Below are positions 1-10,445 of a stretch of DNA of 44,699 nucleotides, in pieces. Where the stretch lies: NCBI GenBank assembly GCA_016929755.1, contig JAFGIF010000146.1, forward strand, positions 1 to 44,699, read 5' to 3'. The position numbers and the translations under genes were made by a program. The notes under the pieces are model-generated. The model was not told where the DNA came from and did not search any database. It worked only from the letters and a program-made list of their open reading frames with translations. Numbering within the stretch: position 1 is the first letter of the stretch; the number at the start of each line of letters is the position of its first letter. The stretch comes from Deltaproteobacteria bacterium (GTDB lineage: Bacteria > Desulfobacterota > Desulfomonilia > UBA1062).

Positions 1-708
1 GGCAGCCTTTATTGCATAATAGTCAAACCCCGTATCGAATATCGTTGCTTCCCGGCCCAGCTTGTCTTTGGAGTGGGCATCCGAGTTTGATACCAGGTGA
101 TATCCGTCAAGAGACGAGACCCGCCAATTCATGGGCGGGTCTGACGAAAGCCCTGTTTCGACTGCGAAAATATGGGATGCCAGGTCGAGATAGCACCCTT
201 CAATCGAATCAAAGCCCGACTTTGATCCCAGGGCTGAAAACCAGGGGGTCCAGATATGAGCCGGAATAAGAAAGGCTTCATCATGTGCACCCAGAACAAT
301 TTCCAGAAGATCCCTGGAGTTTATGCCGAGAATAGGTCTGCCGTCGGAGATAATATTACCGATTGCGGCCAAATCCTTGGCAATAGCATGCACGGACTCA
401 AAATCAGGGGCAACCAAGAGATGATGAACTTTTCTCACCTTGTCGTCCTGCTTATAAATAGTGCTGATTTCAGATGTGAGAACGAACCGTGAGGAAAATT
501 TGCCATCCTTTAGCCGATAGAGACCGGGTTCTGCCGGAACAAGGTTTTCTTCGAGCTCTCCAAGCCAGGCAGGATGGGTGAAATCCCCCGTGCCCACTAT
601 GTGCAAACCCTTTTGCAGTGCACCGGAGGCCAGTTCAAAAATAGTGAGATTCTTGCTTGTAGCCCTCGAGTATCGGGAGTGGACGTGGAAATCTGTGAGA
701 AACTTCAT
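1..708 (-). CDS. PHP-domain protein, endonuclease Q (EndoQ)-like, N-terminal part (continues off left edge)
   Basis: Manual translation of the minus strand from ATG at 708 is open for 236 codons to the window edge: MKFLTDFHVHSRYSRATSKNLTIFELASGALQKGLHIVGTGDFTHPAWLGELEENL... with the PHP motif HVHSRYSRATS and GTGDFTHP typical of the EndoQ/TIGR00375 family. Missing from the ORF track because there is no stop inside the window. Confidence 0.85.
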   Translation of the reverse strand, partial: MKFLTDFHVHSRYSRATSKNLTIFELASGALQKGLHIVGTGDFTHPAWLGELEENLVPAEPGLYRLKDGKFSSRFVLTSEISTIYKQDDKVRKVHHLLVAPDFESVHAIAKDLAAIGNIISDGRPILGINSRDLLEIVLGAHDEAFLIPAHIWTPWFSALGSKSGFDSIEGCYLDLASHIFAVETGLSSDPPMNWRVSSLDGYHLVSNSDAHSKDKLGREATIFDTGFDYYAIKAA

Positions 709-790
709 GATATCATTATCTTCACCATTAAATCATCATTACATATGACATCTTGTCCTCTTCACACCATTCTGATATTTTACACCCGAG

Positions 791-2428
791 ATGAACGTGA
801 AAAAGCTGATAGCTACAGTTATTGTTACCTGTCTCCTATTAGCATGCTCCCCTGATAATAACAAGGAACATATGACCGGCGGGGCTGTAAATGATAGCCC
901 GGTATACGGTGATGTGCTCGTCGAATCCTCGATCGGAGACGCCTCCAATCTGATTCCGATGCTTGCCTCGGACAGTGCATCCCATGACGTGGCGGGATAT
1001 ATCTATAATGGGCTTGTAAAATATGATAAAGATTACAACATCATAAGCGATCTGGCCGATTCATGGGACATCGAAAATGGGGGCAAACTGCTCAGATTTC
1101 ATCTCAAAAAAAATGTACTATGGCATGATGGCAGGCCTTTCACAGCCCACGATGTGATGTTCACCTATCAAACCATCATCGATCCGAAAACCCCCACGGC
1201 TTATGCCGGGAAATACAAACTGGTAAAGTCCGCCTCTCTGATAGACGACTACACCATTGAATTTGAATACGATAAACCCTTTGCTCCATCGCTGATCAGT
1301 TGGGGTTCGCTGCAGATACTTCCCAAACATCTTCTCGAAGGGCAGAATCTCGTTTCGTCCCCTCTTACAAGGTCGCCTGTGGGAACCGGCCCTTTCAAAT
1401 TCAAGAGCTGGCAGTCAGGTTCCAGAATCGTACTCGAGGCCAATGAGCGCTATTTTAACGGCAGACCCTACATTTCGGGTCTGGCCTACCGGATTATTCC
1501 CGACCAGACAACCCAGTTCCTGGAACTCAAGGCCGGCAACATAGACACCATGGGGCTTTCTCCGTTGCAGTTCCTGCGTCAGACCGACTCTCAGCACTTC
1601 CAGGCCATGTACAAAAAATACAAGTACCTGGCCAATGCTTACACCTATCTTGGGTTCAATCTGCAACGCTCTCCGTTTGATAACATCAACATCCGCCGGG
1701 CCATTTCCCATGCGATTGACAAACAGGAGATCATCAAGGGGGTTCTTTTAGGCCTGGGTGAAGAAGCTACCGGACCCTACAAACCCGGTACCCAGTGGTA
1801 TAATCCCGACGTCGAACGATTTGACTATGATCCGCAAAAAGCGCGCAATCTTTTGAATAAAGAGGGCTACAAAGACTCTAACGGAGATGGAATTCTGGAT
1901 CGCAACGGCAAACCCTTTGAATTTACTATTATTACCAATCAGGGCAACCCCTTGCGCGAGAAAACCGCCCAGATCATTCAGCAACGCCTCAAGACCACGG
2001 GGATCAAAGTCAATATCCGCATCATTGAATGGACTGTCTTCCTCAAAGAATATGTTGACAAGGCCAATTTCGATGCCGTAATTCTGGGCTGGAATATCCT
2101 GCAGGACCCTGATCTGCACACGGTCTGGCATTCGAGCAATGCTACCAAAGGCGGCCTCAACTTTATCAGCTATAAAAATGCGCAAGTCGACGAACTGCTT
2201 GAAAAAGGAAGATACTCTTTTGACGATAAGGTACGCAAGCAATGCTATGACAACTTCCAGAAAATTCTGTCCCATGAACAACCCTATGTGTTTCTATATG
2301 TACCATACAGTCTTCCGGTAGTAAGCTCCAGATTTAAAGGCATCGTGCCGGCCCCTGCCGGTATAAGCTATAATCTTGAAGACTGGTACGTGCCCAAAGG
2401 CCTGCATAAATATCAGGTTGTCCCATAG
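791..2428 (+). CDS. Peptide/oligopeptide ABC transporter substrate-binding lipoprotein (SBP family 5)
   Basis: 545 aa; lipobox LLLACS; family-5 pattern (LVESSIGDASNLIPMLASDSASHDVAGYIYNGLVKYD, FTAHDVMFTYQTIIDP); followed by two permeases. Confidence 0.93.
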   Translation: MNVKKLIATVIVTCLLLACSPDNNKEHMTGGAVNDSPVYGDVLVESSIGDASNLIPMLASDSASHDVAGYIYNGLVKYDKDYNIISDLADSWDIENGGKLLRFHLKKNVLWHDGRPFTAHDVMFTYQTIIDPKTPTAYAGKYKLVKSASLIDDYTIEFEYDKPFAPSLISWGSLQILPKHLLEGQNLVSSPLTRSPVGTGPFKFKSWQSGSRIVLEANERYFNGRPYISGLAYRIIPDQTTQFLELKAGNIDTMGLSPLQFLRQTDSQHFQAMYKKYKYLANAYTYLGFNLQRSPFDNINIRRAISHAIDKQEIIKGVLLGLGEEATGPYKPGTQWYNPDVERFDYDPQKARNLLNKEGYKDSNGDGILDRNGKPFEFTIITNQGNPLREKTAQIIQQRLKTTGIKVNIRIIEWTVFLKEYVDKANFDAVILGWNILQDPDLHTVWHSSNATKGGLNFISYKNAQVDELLEKGRYSFDDKVRKQCYDNFQKILSHEQPYVFLYVPYSLPVVSSRFKGIVPAPAGISYNLEDWYVPKGLHKYQVVP

Positions 2429-2435
2429 GTAGAAT

Positions 2436-3410
2436 ATGCTGAAATATCTGGCTAAACGCTTTTTGCTGCTGCTCCCGACATTTATCGGCATCACGATCGT
2501 TTGTTTTTTGGTGATTCACCTGGCTCCCGGTGAACCCACGGCGCTGCAGACCGAGCTCAATCCGAATATCACGCCGCAGGCTATCGGACAACTGCGCACA
2601 CATTACGGGTTGGATAAACCACTGACGCTCCAGTATGCGTTGTGGATGAAGAACCTTATCAAGCTCGATTTCGGCAACTCCATATCTTCCGACGAAAGAC
2701 CAGTATGGGAAAAAATCAAAGAACGTATGCCGATCACCATCTACATCAATATAGCTGCTATGGTTATCATCTTCCTGGTTGCCATACCACTGGGTTTGAT
2801 ATCCGCGGTTCGCCGGGGCAGCGCAGTAGACCGTTCGATAACGGTCTTTGTTTTCATAGGTTTTTCCATACCCGGCTTCTGGCTGGCCCTGATCTGCATG
2901 GACCTGCTCGGAGTACGCCTGGGCTGGCTGCCGATTTCGGGCATCCATTCCCCGGGCTACGAACACTTGAGCTTTATCGGTAACATCTGGGATCTCTCGC
3001 GGCATCTGACACTGCCGGTGATTATCTCGGCCTTCGGCTCTCTGGCCGGGCTGAGCCGTTACATGCGCTCAAGCATGCTGGAGATCATCCGCCAGGATTA
3101 TATCCTGACTGCACGGGCCAAAGGGCTGTCGGAAAGAACCGTGATCTACAAGCACGCCCTCAGAAATGCCCTGCTGCCCGTGATCACGATCCTGGGACTT
3201 TCCATCCCGGGACTGATCGGCGGCAGCGTTATCTTCGAGAGCATCTTTTCCATTCCGGGTCTGGGCAAGCTCTTTTATGATGCAATCATGATGCGGGATT
3301 ATAATATGATTATGGGCAGTCTGACTATCGGCGCCGTGCTGACTTTGCTGGGCAACATGATTGCCGATATAACCTACAGCATCGCTGATCCGCGCATACG
3401 GGTGGGCTGA
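2436..3410 (+). CDS. Oligopeptide ABC transporter permease, DppB/OppB type
   Basis: 324 aa, multi-TM; EAA-loop region [43 protein letters not shown] typical of DppB/OppB. Confidence 0.94.
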   Translation: MLKYLAKRFLLLLPTFIGITIVCFLVIHLAPGEPTALQTELNPNITPQAIGQLRTHYGLDKPLTLQYALWMKNLIKLDFGNSISSDERPVWEKIKERMPITIYINIAAMVIIFLVAIPLGLISAVRRGSAVDRSITVFVFIGFSIPGFWLALICMDLLGVRLGWLPISGIHSPGYEHLSFIGNIWDLSRHLTLPVIISAFGSLAGLSRYMRSSMLEIIRQDYILTARAKGLSERTVIYKHALRNALLPVITILGLSIPGLIGGSVIFESIFSIPGLGKLFYDAIMMRDYNMIMGSLTIGAVLTLLGNMIADITYSIADPRIRVG

Positions 3411-3411
3411 C

Positions 3412-4239
3412 ATGGGATTCTGGTCGCGTTTTTTCAGAGACAAACTGGCAGTAACCGGCCTGATAATGGTAGCAATATTTTTTATACTCTCAATCGGGGC
3501 AGGGCTTATCGCGCCGTATGATCCCAACCTGATCGATGTGAACAACATCCTGGAATCACCCTCAATCGCCCACCTTTTCGGCACCGACGAACTGGGCCGG
3601 GATGTATTTACCCGTATGCTCTACGGAGCCGGCATCTCGCTGAAGGTCGGGTTTGTGGCAGTCGGGATCGCGGTACTGATCGGGGTAGTGCTGGGTGCTG
3701 TTTCAGGCTATTACGGCGGCTGGGTAGATATCCTCATCATGCGTTTGGTTGACATCATGCTGTGTTTTCCATCGTTTTTCCTGATTCTGGCGGTCATCGC
3801 CTTTTTAGAACCCAGTATTTTCAACATCATGGCTGTCATCGGGCTGACATCATGGATGGGGATTACCCGGCTGGTGCGGGCCGAATTTCTGACCCTCAAA
3901 GAGAGGGATTACGTGCTGGCCGAAAAAACCATCGGAGCAGGCAGTCTGCGGATCATTTTTATCCACATTCTGCCCAATGCCTTGGCCCCGGTCCTGGTGG
4001 CAGCCACCCTGGGAATTGCCTCTGCGGTCCTGACCGAATCAGCCCTGTCATTCCTTGGCATCGGGGTGCAGCCACCAACACCCAGCTGGGGCAATATCCT
4101 CACCCAGGGGAAAAGCGTGCTGGGTGTTGCCTGGTGGTTGTCGTTCTTTCCGGGAATGGCAATCCTGTTGACCGTTCTGGGTTACAACCTGCTGGGTGAA
4201 GGAATCCGGGATGCCATCGATCCAAGGCTCAGGGGGTAG
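3412..4239 (+). CDS. Oligopeptide ABC transporter permease, DppC/OppC type
   Basis: 275 aa; HLFGTDELGRDVFTRMLYGAGISLKVG and RAEFLTLKERDYVLAEKTIGAGSLRIIFIHILPNALAPVLV are DppC hallmarks. Confidence 0.94.
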   Translation: MGFWSRFFRDKLAVTGLIMVAIFFILSIGAGLIAPYDPNLIDVNNILESPSIAHLFGTDELGRDVFTRMLYGAGISLKVGFVAVGIAVLIGVVLGAVSGYYGGWVDILIMRLVDIMLCFPSFFLILAVIAFLEPSIFNIMAVIGLTSWMGITRLVRAEFLTLKERDYVLAEKTIGAGSLRIIFIHILPNALAPVLVAATLGIASAVLTESALSFLGIGVQPPTPSWGNILTQGKSVLGVAWWLSFFPGMAILLTVLGYNLLGEGIRDAIDPRLRG

Positions 4240-4320
4240 GCGAATGAAAAATTATGAATTAAGAATGGAAAAATACAAGAAACAAACCCTTCATTCATGA
4301 TTGAAAAACCCTTCTGCCTT

Positions 4321-4333
4321 GGGCCCTTGGCCC
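4321..4333. terminator. Short GC-rich hairpin in the convergent gap between the permease gene and ppiD
   Basis: GGGCCCTTGGCCC forms a 5-bp GC stem with a tight loop in the 97-bp convergent gap; no good U-tract directly adjacent on either strand. Confidence 0.3.
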
Positions 4334-4336
4334 TGT

Positions 4337-6214
4337 TTACATCAACTTTTCCTGATCGATGATAATTTTATGTTTTTCATGCACCTGATTTCTGAAGGTC
4401 TCAAAAAGTATCTCTTTTTTCTGTGTCAGCAGTTCTTTTTTGAGCGAGTCAGCAAGTTCCTGGCTGAGGTCTTCAAGGGGTGCATTTTTCTTTTCTTTGA
4501 GCCAGATAACATAAATGTCTTTTTTGATTGTATACACTTTGGGTGAGGTTAAATTATCAAGATCTTTTTTAACTTGCTCAGCATTACCGAGCTTGGGTAG
4601 CGCCCAGACAGAACGCTGGAATTCACCGGTAGACTCGGGCTTGTATGGCTGTAGTTGACTGCTGTCCAACGATGCAAGCTCACTAGCCTTTCCAAGAGCC
4701 GCCTCATTTAATTTGTTCTGCTTTAGATCAGAGATAAGCGCCTCTTTGACCTTGGCCAGCTCAGGGATCGTCGCAGAGATTCGGTCCGTTACCTGGAAAA
4801 GAAGATAGCCATTATCAATATCTACCACATCACCGATCTCACCTTGGGGATACTTGAATGCTTCCTGGGTAATGGTTCTGCCCTTGGGTAGTTTGACAGG
4901 TTCATTCTCGGCAAACGGTCCTATTTCAAGAACCTTAAACCCACGTGCCTCGGCAAAAGCATTCAGATCAACATCAGGTAGCTCGTAGACTTCAATAAAG
5001 GCTGCGTTGGCCTCGTCATAGGCTCTGTCCTTGGCTATCCTCTGCTTCAATGTCTCGATCACCGCAGAAGATACATCTTCAAATGGTTTAAGCTTGGCAT
5101 CTGTTTTGTCATCAAGTTTAAAGATGTGGAACCCGAATCTGCTGCGCACAGGTCCCTTGATCTCGCCGGGTTGCATGCCAAGCAGTATATTGCCCATCCC
5201 GTCTGTCAGGCCATTGAGGTCTTCGCTACTCAGCGTTCCCAGATCTCCCCCCTTAGCCGCGCTGCCAGGATCCTGTGAATATTTCTTGGCCAGTTCGGCA
5301 AAATCCTTACCTGACTGGGCTTCTTCCAAAATTTTATTTGTGTCAAGCTCCTTCCGGGCTATCTCTTTCTCATCTGCCTTCGGGTCCACGAGAGTCAATA
5401 TATGACGCACCTTAAGGCGGGCCGGGATCGTATAAACGCTTTTGTGGTTATCATAGTACTCCTGAGCCTCTTCAGGGGTTACTGTAATGTCATTCATATA
5501 CGCCTTCGTCTCGAAGGTAATATAGGCAATGGATGTCTTGGGTGGTTCCTTATAGGCTTCTTTATGTGCTTCATAATATGCTTGCAGCTCGTTTTCATCT
5601 ACCTGGATATCCTGCTCTTGCTCATCAGGATTGACACGAATGAAATACAGATCATAACTGTCGTACTTATCCCGATAGGCGGCCTGCAACTCCTGCTGAG
5701 ATACATATACAGAGTCAGTAAGCAGTTTATATAGTTTCTCTCTAAGTATAGTGTTGCGCTGTTGATCTTCAAATCCCTGTGGTGTCAGATTGTAGTAGTC
5801 CAGAACCCGTCGATAACTCTCAAGATCGAAGCTGCCGTCGCGCACAAAGGCGGGGTATTGCTGGATCGCATCCTGCAATTCCTGATCGGTGACAATAACC
5901 CCCAAATTTGCGGCCTCGTTCTCCATTATGTACTGATCAATCATTTCATCCAGAACCCTCTGTTTAAGGTTAAGGCTTTTGAGAACTTCATCATTAAACA
6001 TATCGCCGTAGCGCTCGCGGTAGGCGCTTAGCGCATCTTGATATGCCTTGGAAAACTGCTGGCTGGAAATAATGTAGTTGTCCACCTTGGCGACCTTGTT
6101 CGCTTCGCGCGCCCAGTAAGTGCTTCCACCCCAGAATACGAAAACAATAATAATCAGACCAAAAATGAATTTTGTGATCCAGCTTTTGGAATGCCTGCGC
6201 ATGTATGTAAGCAT
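4337..6214 (-). CDS. ppiD: Membrane-anchored periplasmic peptidyl-prolyl isomerase, PpiD/SurA type
   Basis: 625 aa; N-terminal MRRHSKSWITKFIFGLIIIVFVFWGG anchor, SurA_N-like region, parvulin core ARLKVRHILTLVDPKADEKE...LAKKYSQDPGSAAKGGDLGTLS. Confidence 0.9.
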   Translation of the reverse strand: MLTYMRRHSKSWITKFIFGLIIIVFVFWGGSTYWAREANKVAKVDNYIISSQQFSKAYQDALSAYRERYGDMFNDEVLKSLNLKQRVLDEMIDQYIMENEAANLGVIVTDQELQDAIQQYPAFVRDGSFDLESYRRVLDYYNLTPQGFEDQQRNTILREKLYKLLTDSVYVSQQELQAAYRDKYDSYDLYFIRVNPDEQEQDIQVDENELQAYYEAHKEAYKEPPKTSIAYITFETKAYMNDITVTPEEAQEYYDNHKSVYTIPARLKVRHILTLVDPKADEKEIARKELDTNKILEEAQSGKDFAELAKKYSQDPGSAAKGGDLGTLSSEDLNGLTDGMGNILLGMQPGEIKGPVRSRFGFHIFKLDDKTDAKLKPFEDVSSAVIETLKQRIAKDRAYDEANAAFIEVYELPDVDLNAFAEARGFKVLEIGPFAENEPVKLPKGRTITQEAFKYPQGEIGDVVDIDNGYLLFQVTDRISATIPELAKVKEALISDLKQNKLNEAALGKASELASLDSSQLQPYKPESTGEFQRSVWALPKLGNAEQVKKDLDNLTSPKVYTIKKDIYVIWLKEKKNAPLEDLSQELADSLKKELLTQKKEILFETFRNQVHEKHKIIIDQEKLM

Positions 6215-6374
6215 TAGGTACTCACTCCCTTTTTCTCACTAGTATATGATTGAAGGAACCATAGATGAATAGGACAATTTTTGCAAGACTGAGGTTATGG
6301 GTCGAAAAACTCCGGCATGAACCGCAATGACAAGAATTATTACAATATATGTTTTGATCAACATAACATAGAAG

Positions 6375-6403
6375 TTGACATCTCTATTGTATATCCTTAG
6401 TAT
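6375..6403 (+). promoter_or_regulatory. Candidate sigma-70 promoter for wtpABC
   Basis: TTGACA (6375-6380), 17 nt, TAGTAT (6398-6403); predicted start leaves a UTR of about 95 nt before wtpA. Confidence 0.6.
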
Positions 6404-6505
6404 CCATAACTTGCTGAAAAATCAGACGTGGGAATCAGTGGATGTTGACGTGGACGCAAAACATTTTACCCTATATAACAAAATCATAATTGAGGAGGAT
6501 CACTG

Positions 6506-7498
6506 ATGAATAGATACTCTCTTCGTTTCATGGAACTGGCCGCAATGATGGTTTTGTGTGCCTTGTTACTGCTGCTGCCGTCCTTGGGCCAGGCAGAACC
6601 CAAGGGGACCCTTACCATGTTTCATGCCGGAAGTCTGTCCGTGCCGTTTGCGGCCATGGAAAAAGCGTTTGAAGCCACTTATCCTGCTGTCGATCTGCAA
6701 CGCGAGGCCAGCGGAAGCCAGAAGGCCGCCCGCAAGATATCCGACCTGCACAAACCCTGCGACATCATGGCCTCAGCCGACTACACGGTGATCGACAAAT
6801 TATTAATTCCGGATTATGCATCCTGGAATATCCGCTTTGCGACCAATCAACTCGTACTGTGTTACACCGAAAAGAGCAAATACGCCGGTGAAATCAACGC
6901 CGTCAACTGGTATAAATTTTTGCAAAAACAGGGCGTTGTCTGGGGACACTCGGACCCCAATCTCGATCCTTGCGGCTACCGCTCACTGATGGTGATGCAG
7001 CTGGCCGAAAGGTACTACAAGATCGACGCCCTTTATGAGAGCCTGCTGGCCAACCGGCCCAAGGAAAACATCCGTCCCAAATCCGTAGAGCTGATTTCTC
7101 TGTTGCAGACCGGTAACATGGACTATGCTTGGGAATATCTTTCCGTAGCGGTTCAGCACGAATTGAAATACATCACCCTTCCTGACCAGATCAACCTTGG
7201 CAACTACGAATATGATGACTTCTACGCCAATGCAATCGTAAAGGTCACCGGTAAAAAACCCGGCGAATTCATGGAAATGAAGGGGCAATCTGTAACCTAT
7301 GGCGTTACCCTGGTTAAAGACACACCAAATCAGGAGGCTGCTATTGCCTTTCTGCGCTATATGCTCGACCCTAATGGTGGCCTGAAGATTCTCAAGGAAA
7401 TGGGACAGCCGCCCTTCATCCCCTGCAGGGTTCCTTCTGAAGAGATGAAATCCATCTTGCCCGCTGAAATCAAGGGGCTTGTGGAAGTCAAAAATTAA
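6506..7498 (+). CDS. wtpA: Tungstate (molybdate) ABC transporter substrate-binding protein
   Basis: 330 aa with signal peptide; [62 protein letters not shown] is the WtpA pattern; followed by permease and ATPase. Confidence 0.92.
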   Translation: MNRYSLRFMELAAMMVLCALLLLLPSLGQAEPKGTLTMFHAGSLSVPFAAMEKAFEATYPAVDLQREASGSQKAARKISDLHKPCDIMASADYTVIDKLLIPDYASWNIRFATNQLVLCYTEKSKYAGEINAVNWYKFLQKQGVVWGHSDPNLDPCGYRSLMVMQLAERYYKIDALYESLLANRPKENIRPKSVELISLLQTGNMDYAWEYLSVAVQHELKYITLPDQINLGNYEYDDFYANAIVKVTGKKPGEFMEMKGQSVTYGVTLVKDTPNQEAAIAFLRYMLDPNGGLKILKEMGQPPFIPCRVPSEEMKSILPAEIKGLVEVKN

Positions 7499-7513
7499 TT
7501 CCAGAGAAGCCTG

Positions 7514-8305
7514 ATGACCAAGAGGGAGCCTTTTTTCTGGATCACGGTATCGTGCGGCATTATTGTGCTTGCCTTTATTCTGCTGCCGCTGATCGAAATG
7601 TTGAGTGCTCCGTCGGCTGTAATGCTCAAAGAAACCCTTAAAGACAAAGATGTCGTGCGGTCGATCTGGCTGAGTATGTACACCGCCTTGGCGGCCGCAT
7701 GTATTTCCTTCGTGTTCGGGACACCGCTGGCCTATGTACTGGCTCGCACCAACTTCCACGGCAAACGTCTGGTGGAAAGCATCATCGATCTGCCGATTGT
7801 GATCCCGCATCCCGTCGTGGGTATCGCCATCTTAAGCGTGGCCGGCAAAAACCACTGGCTCGGGCAAATCATGAGCGAGCTGGGGGTACGCATCATGGGC
7901 AGTGTGACCGGCATCATTACCGTTCTGACCTTTGTGGGGATTCCTTTCTATATCAATGCTGCAAAAGACGGCTTCGAAGGCATCTCCCCCAGGCTGGAAA
8001 ACGTGGCTCGTAGCCTTGGGGCACCGATGTTTAGCACCTTTTTCCGTATAACGTTTCCGCTGGCGTGGCGCAGTATGCTGGTTGGTTTGATTATGTGCTG
8101 CGCTCGTGCCATCAGTGAATTCGGTGCCGTTGTCATCGTGGCCTACCATCCCATGATCGCCCCGGTCATGATCTATGAACGTTTCGAAAGCTACGGATTA
8201 AAATACTCCCAACCGGTAGCGGTTTGGCTGGTGCTGGTATGCTTAAGCCTGTTTCTGATCCTTAGAATTCTGGCCTTGCCCAAGAAAAACAGGAACCATG
8301 ATTGA
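7514..8305 (+). CDS. wtpB: Tungstate/molybdate ABC transporter permease
   Basis: 263 aa multi-TM ModB/WtpB-like; LAYVLARTNFHGKRLVESIIDLPIVIPHPVVGIAIL and ARAISEFGAVVIVAYHP. Confidence 0.92.
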   Translation: MTKREPFFWITVSCGIIVLAFILLPLIEMLSAPSAVMLKETLKDKDVVRSIWLSMYTALAAACISFVFGTPLAYVLARTNFHGKRLVESIIDLPIVIPHPVVGIAILSVAGKNHWLGQIMSELGVRIMGSVTGIITVLTFVGIPFYINAAKDGFEGISPRLENVARSLGAPMFSTFFRITFPLAWRSMLVGLIMCCARAISEFGAVVIVAYHPMIAPVMIYERFESYGLKYSQPVAVWLVLVCLSLFLILRILALPKKNRNHD

Positions 8306-9335
8306 ATTACACAATATCAATGTCCGTCTGGGCCAATTCAGACTCAAAAATATCGACCTCAATATAGATTCCAACGACTTCTTCGTACTCATGGGGCCCA
8401 CCGGCGCAGGCAAGACCGTACTTCTGGAGGCAATTGCCGGGTTGGTGCCGCTTGAATACGGCAGGATAACAATCGCCGGCCGCGATGTCACGGGTACGGC
8501 TCCTGAAAAACGCGGCGTAAGCATCATGTACCAGGATTATGCCCTTTTTCCACACTTGACAATCTCCCAAAACATTTCCTTTGGCGTGCGGTACCATGCA
8601 AAGGCGAAAAGTGAATCAGGCTCTAGATTTGAACGACTGGTACGGGAGTTGAATATCGGCCACCTCCTCAAGCGCTATCCTGAAACCTTGAGCGGCGGCG
8701 AGCTGCAGCGGGCAGCACTGGCCAGGGCTCTCATGGTCGAACCGCAGGTCATCCTGCTTGATGAACCGCTTTCGGCCCTTGACCCGGGGTTCCGAGAAGA
8801 AATCCGGCTGCTCTTGAAAAATCTGCATGAATCTTCAGGCATGACGTTCTTCATGGTAACCCACGATTTTGCCGAGACCCTGTCGCTGGCAACCACGGCG
8901 GCAGTCATGAATAACGGCATCATCGAACAGGCCGGCAACGTACAGGAAATATTTCAAAAGCCCTGCTCCACTTTCGTGGCCGATTTCGTGGGCATGAAAA
9001 ACATTCTCCCAGCCATATTCAACAAACATACTTCGAGAATCGGATCCCTTACAGTCGAGATGGCGACGATACCTGTTGACACCGGCGGATTCATCGCCAT
9101 CAGACCCGAAGATATCGTAATCAGCACGCACAAGCCGGCTTCAAGCATGTGCAATTCATTCTACGGCGTGGTCAGCGCCATCATCGACCAGGGCTTTTCG
9201 TATGAGGTTCATGTACAGGTGGAGGATATTACCTTTAAATCACTGATCACCAAGGGGTCTCTGATTGACCTCGGCATCCGCGAGGGTCTGGTAGTGCATC
9301 TGTCCTTCAAGGCCACAGCGATTCATTGTTTCTGA
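8298..9335 (+). CDS. wtpC: Tungstate/molybdate ABC transporter ATP-binding protein
   Basis: 345 aa; Walker A GPTGAGKT, signature LSGGELQRAALARAL, Walker B VILLDEPLSALD; overlaps wtpB by 8 bp. Confidence 0.93.
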   Translation: MIELHNINVRLGQFRLKNIDLNIDSNDFFVLMGPTGAGKTVLLEAIAGLVPLEYGRITIAGRDVTGTAPEKRGVSIMYQDYALFPHLTISQNISFGVRYHAKAKSESGSRFERLVRELNIGHLLKRYPETLSGGELQRAALARALMVEPQVILLDEPLSALDPGFREEIRLLLKNLHESSGMTFFMVTHDFAETLSLATTAAVMNNGIIEQAGNVQEIFQKPCSTFVADFVGMKNILPAIFNKHTSRIGSLTVEMATIPVDTGGFIAIRPEDIVISTHKPASSMCNSFYGVVSAIIDQGFSYEVHVQVEDITFKSLITKGSLIDLGIREGLVVHLSFKATAIHCF

Positions 9336-9528
9336 TTCTCGTAAAAACCGACCACTTAATCACCCTATTGCCGGAAAATTCATAAATCGAACCCTTTTGT
9401 AATTGTAATATGTCTGCAAAAGGAAAGACTACGTATTCCTGGGTCAACTCGAATTAATTATAATTTAAAAAAACTAAAGATTTATAATAAATAAATCGAT
9501 GACATAGGTATGATAGCTGGAGGCAACA

Positions 9529-9912
9529 ATGGCTATAGATAAGAGTATGAAAGTGCTGGTTATCGATGACTTCTCAACCATGCGCAGGATCACAAAGAGC
9601 ATTCTCAAACAATTGGGGTTTACCAATATCATCGAGGCGGATGACGGAAAGTCCGGTTTGCAAATCCTTAAGACAGATGCGATCGGCATCATTATTGCCG
9701 ACTTGAACATGCCGGAAATGAACGGGCTTGAACTGTTAAAGACAATCAGGGCAGATGATACATTGAAAGATCTTCCTTTTCTGATAGTCACGACCGTGGC
9801 TCAACAGGAAAATATTTCTGAAGCCTTAGCCTGCAGCATGAAAGACTATATTGTAAAACCTTTTACGGTCGAGAACCTGAAGCAGAAAATCGATCAGGCT
9901 TTCGATAGGTAG
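9529..9912 (+). CDS. cheY: CheY-like single-domain response regulator
   Basis: 127 aa; MKVLVIDDFSTMRRITKSILKQLGF, phospho-acceptor IIADLNMPEMNGLELLK, YIVKPFT. Confidence 0.88.
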   Translation: MAIDKSMKVLVIDDFSTMRRITKSILKQLGFTNIIEADDGKSGLQILKTDAIGIIIADLNMPEMNGLELLKTIRADDTLKDLPFLIVTTVAQQENISEALACSMKDYIVKPFTVENLKQKIDQAFDR

Positions 9913-9971
9913 AATACCATACAGGCACTATAAGATATTTAGTATTTCACACGGCACATAAAGGTATTTCC

Positions 9972-10445
9972 CTATTCTTCCCACATTCCCAAACCCTTGG
10001 CCCTGGCCTGCTTCTCGTAGGTGATAAAAAGCTCCTTGAAAGGGAAATCATAATAACGGTAGGCCCTGGCCCAGCCATCCTTGATTATACGCCCGTTTAT
10101 CAGGGTGTCATCGAGATAAATAAATGCCAGGGTTCGGCCATATTTATCATATGGCTGTTCACCAACCACAATTCTCACTTTTTTCCCCAAGAGCATCTTT
10201 GTCAGGTAGCTTTTACTCTCGACCCCATAAGACTCGGCTTGCCTGTAAGGCGATTCTACTTCAGGTGCATCAACCCCTATCAGACGGATTTTCGTGCCAT
10301 CTCGGATCTCTATCGTATCCGCATCATAGACCTTGACCACCTCTTGTAGATCAAGCGATCCGGCCGTATGAAACAGGCCTATCACGACGATGACGATAAT
10401 CGCGATGAGCGGCCAGCGGATATATTTTTTCGTCAATCCCATCAC
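9972..10445 (-). CDS. Membrane-anchored thermonuclease (SNase-like) family protein
   Basis: 157 aa; N-terminal TM; VYDADTIEIRDGTKIRLIGVDAPE and YDKYGRTLAFIYLDD are SNase-fold motifs. Confidence 0.9.
   Translation of the reverse strand: MMGLTKKYIRWPLIAIIVIVVIGLFHTAGSLDLQEVVKVYDADTIEIRDGTKIRLIGVDAPEVESPYRQAESYGVESKSYLTKMLLGKKVRIVVGEQPYDKYGRTLAFIYLDDTLINGRIIKDGWARAYRYYDFPFKELFITYEKQARAKGLGMWEE

Noticed and set aside
1748-2281. Long minus-strand ORFs antisense to the substrate-binding protein gene, and similar shadow ORFs such as 2334..3005, 6983..7810 and 15067..15642
   Set aside because: They lie fully inside strongly supported genes, have no recognisable motifs and look like shadow reading frames.
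4241-4290. AT-rich stretch gaatgaaaaattatgaattaagaatggaaaaatacaag after the permease
   Set aside because: Encodes only a very short peptide and is not repeated in the window; no support for a repeat element or gene.
9470-9510. Possible sigma-28 promoter (TAAAG...CGAT) before cheY
   Set aside because: TAAA to CGAT spacing is one base too long and the GCC of GCCGATAA is missing in an AT-rich region; likely chance.
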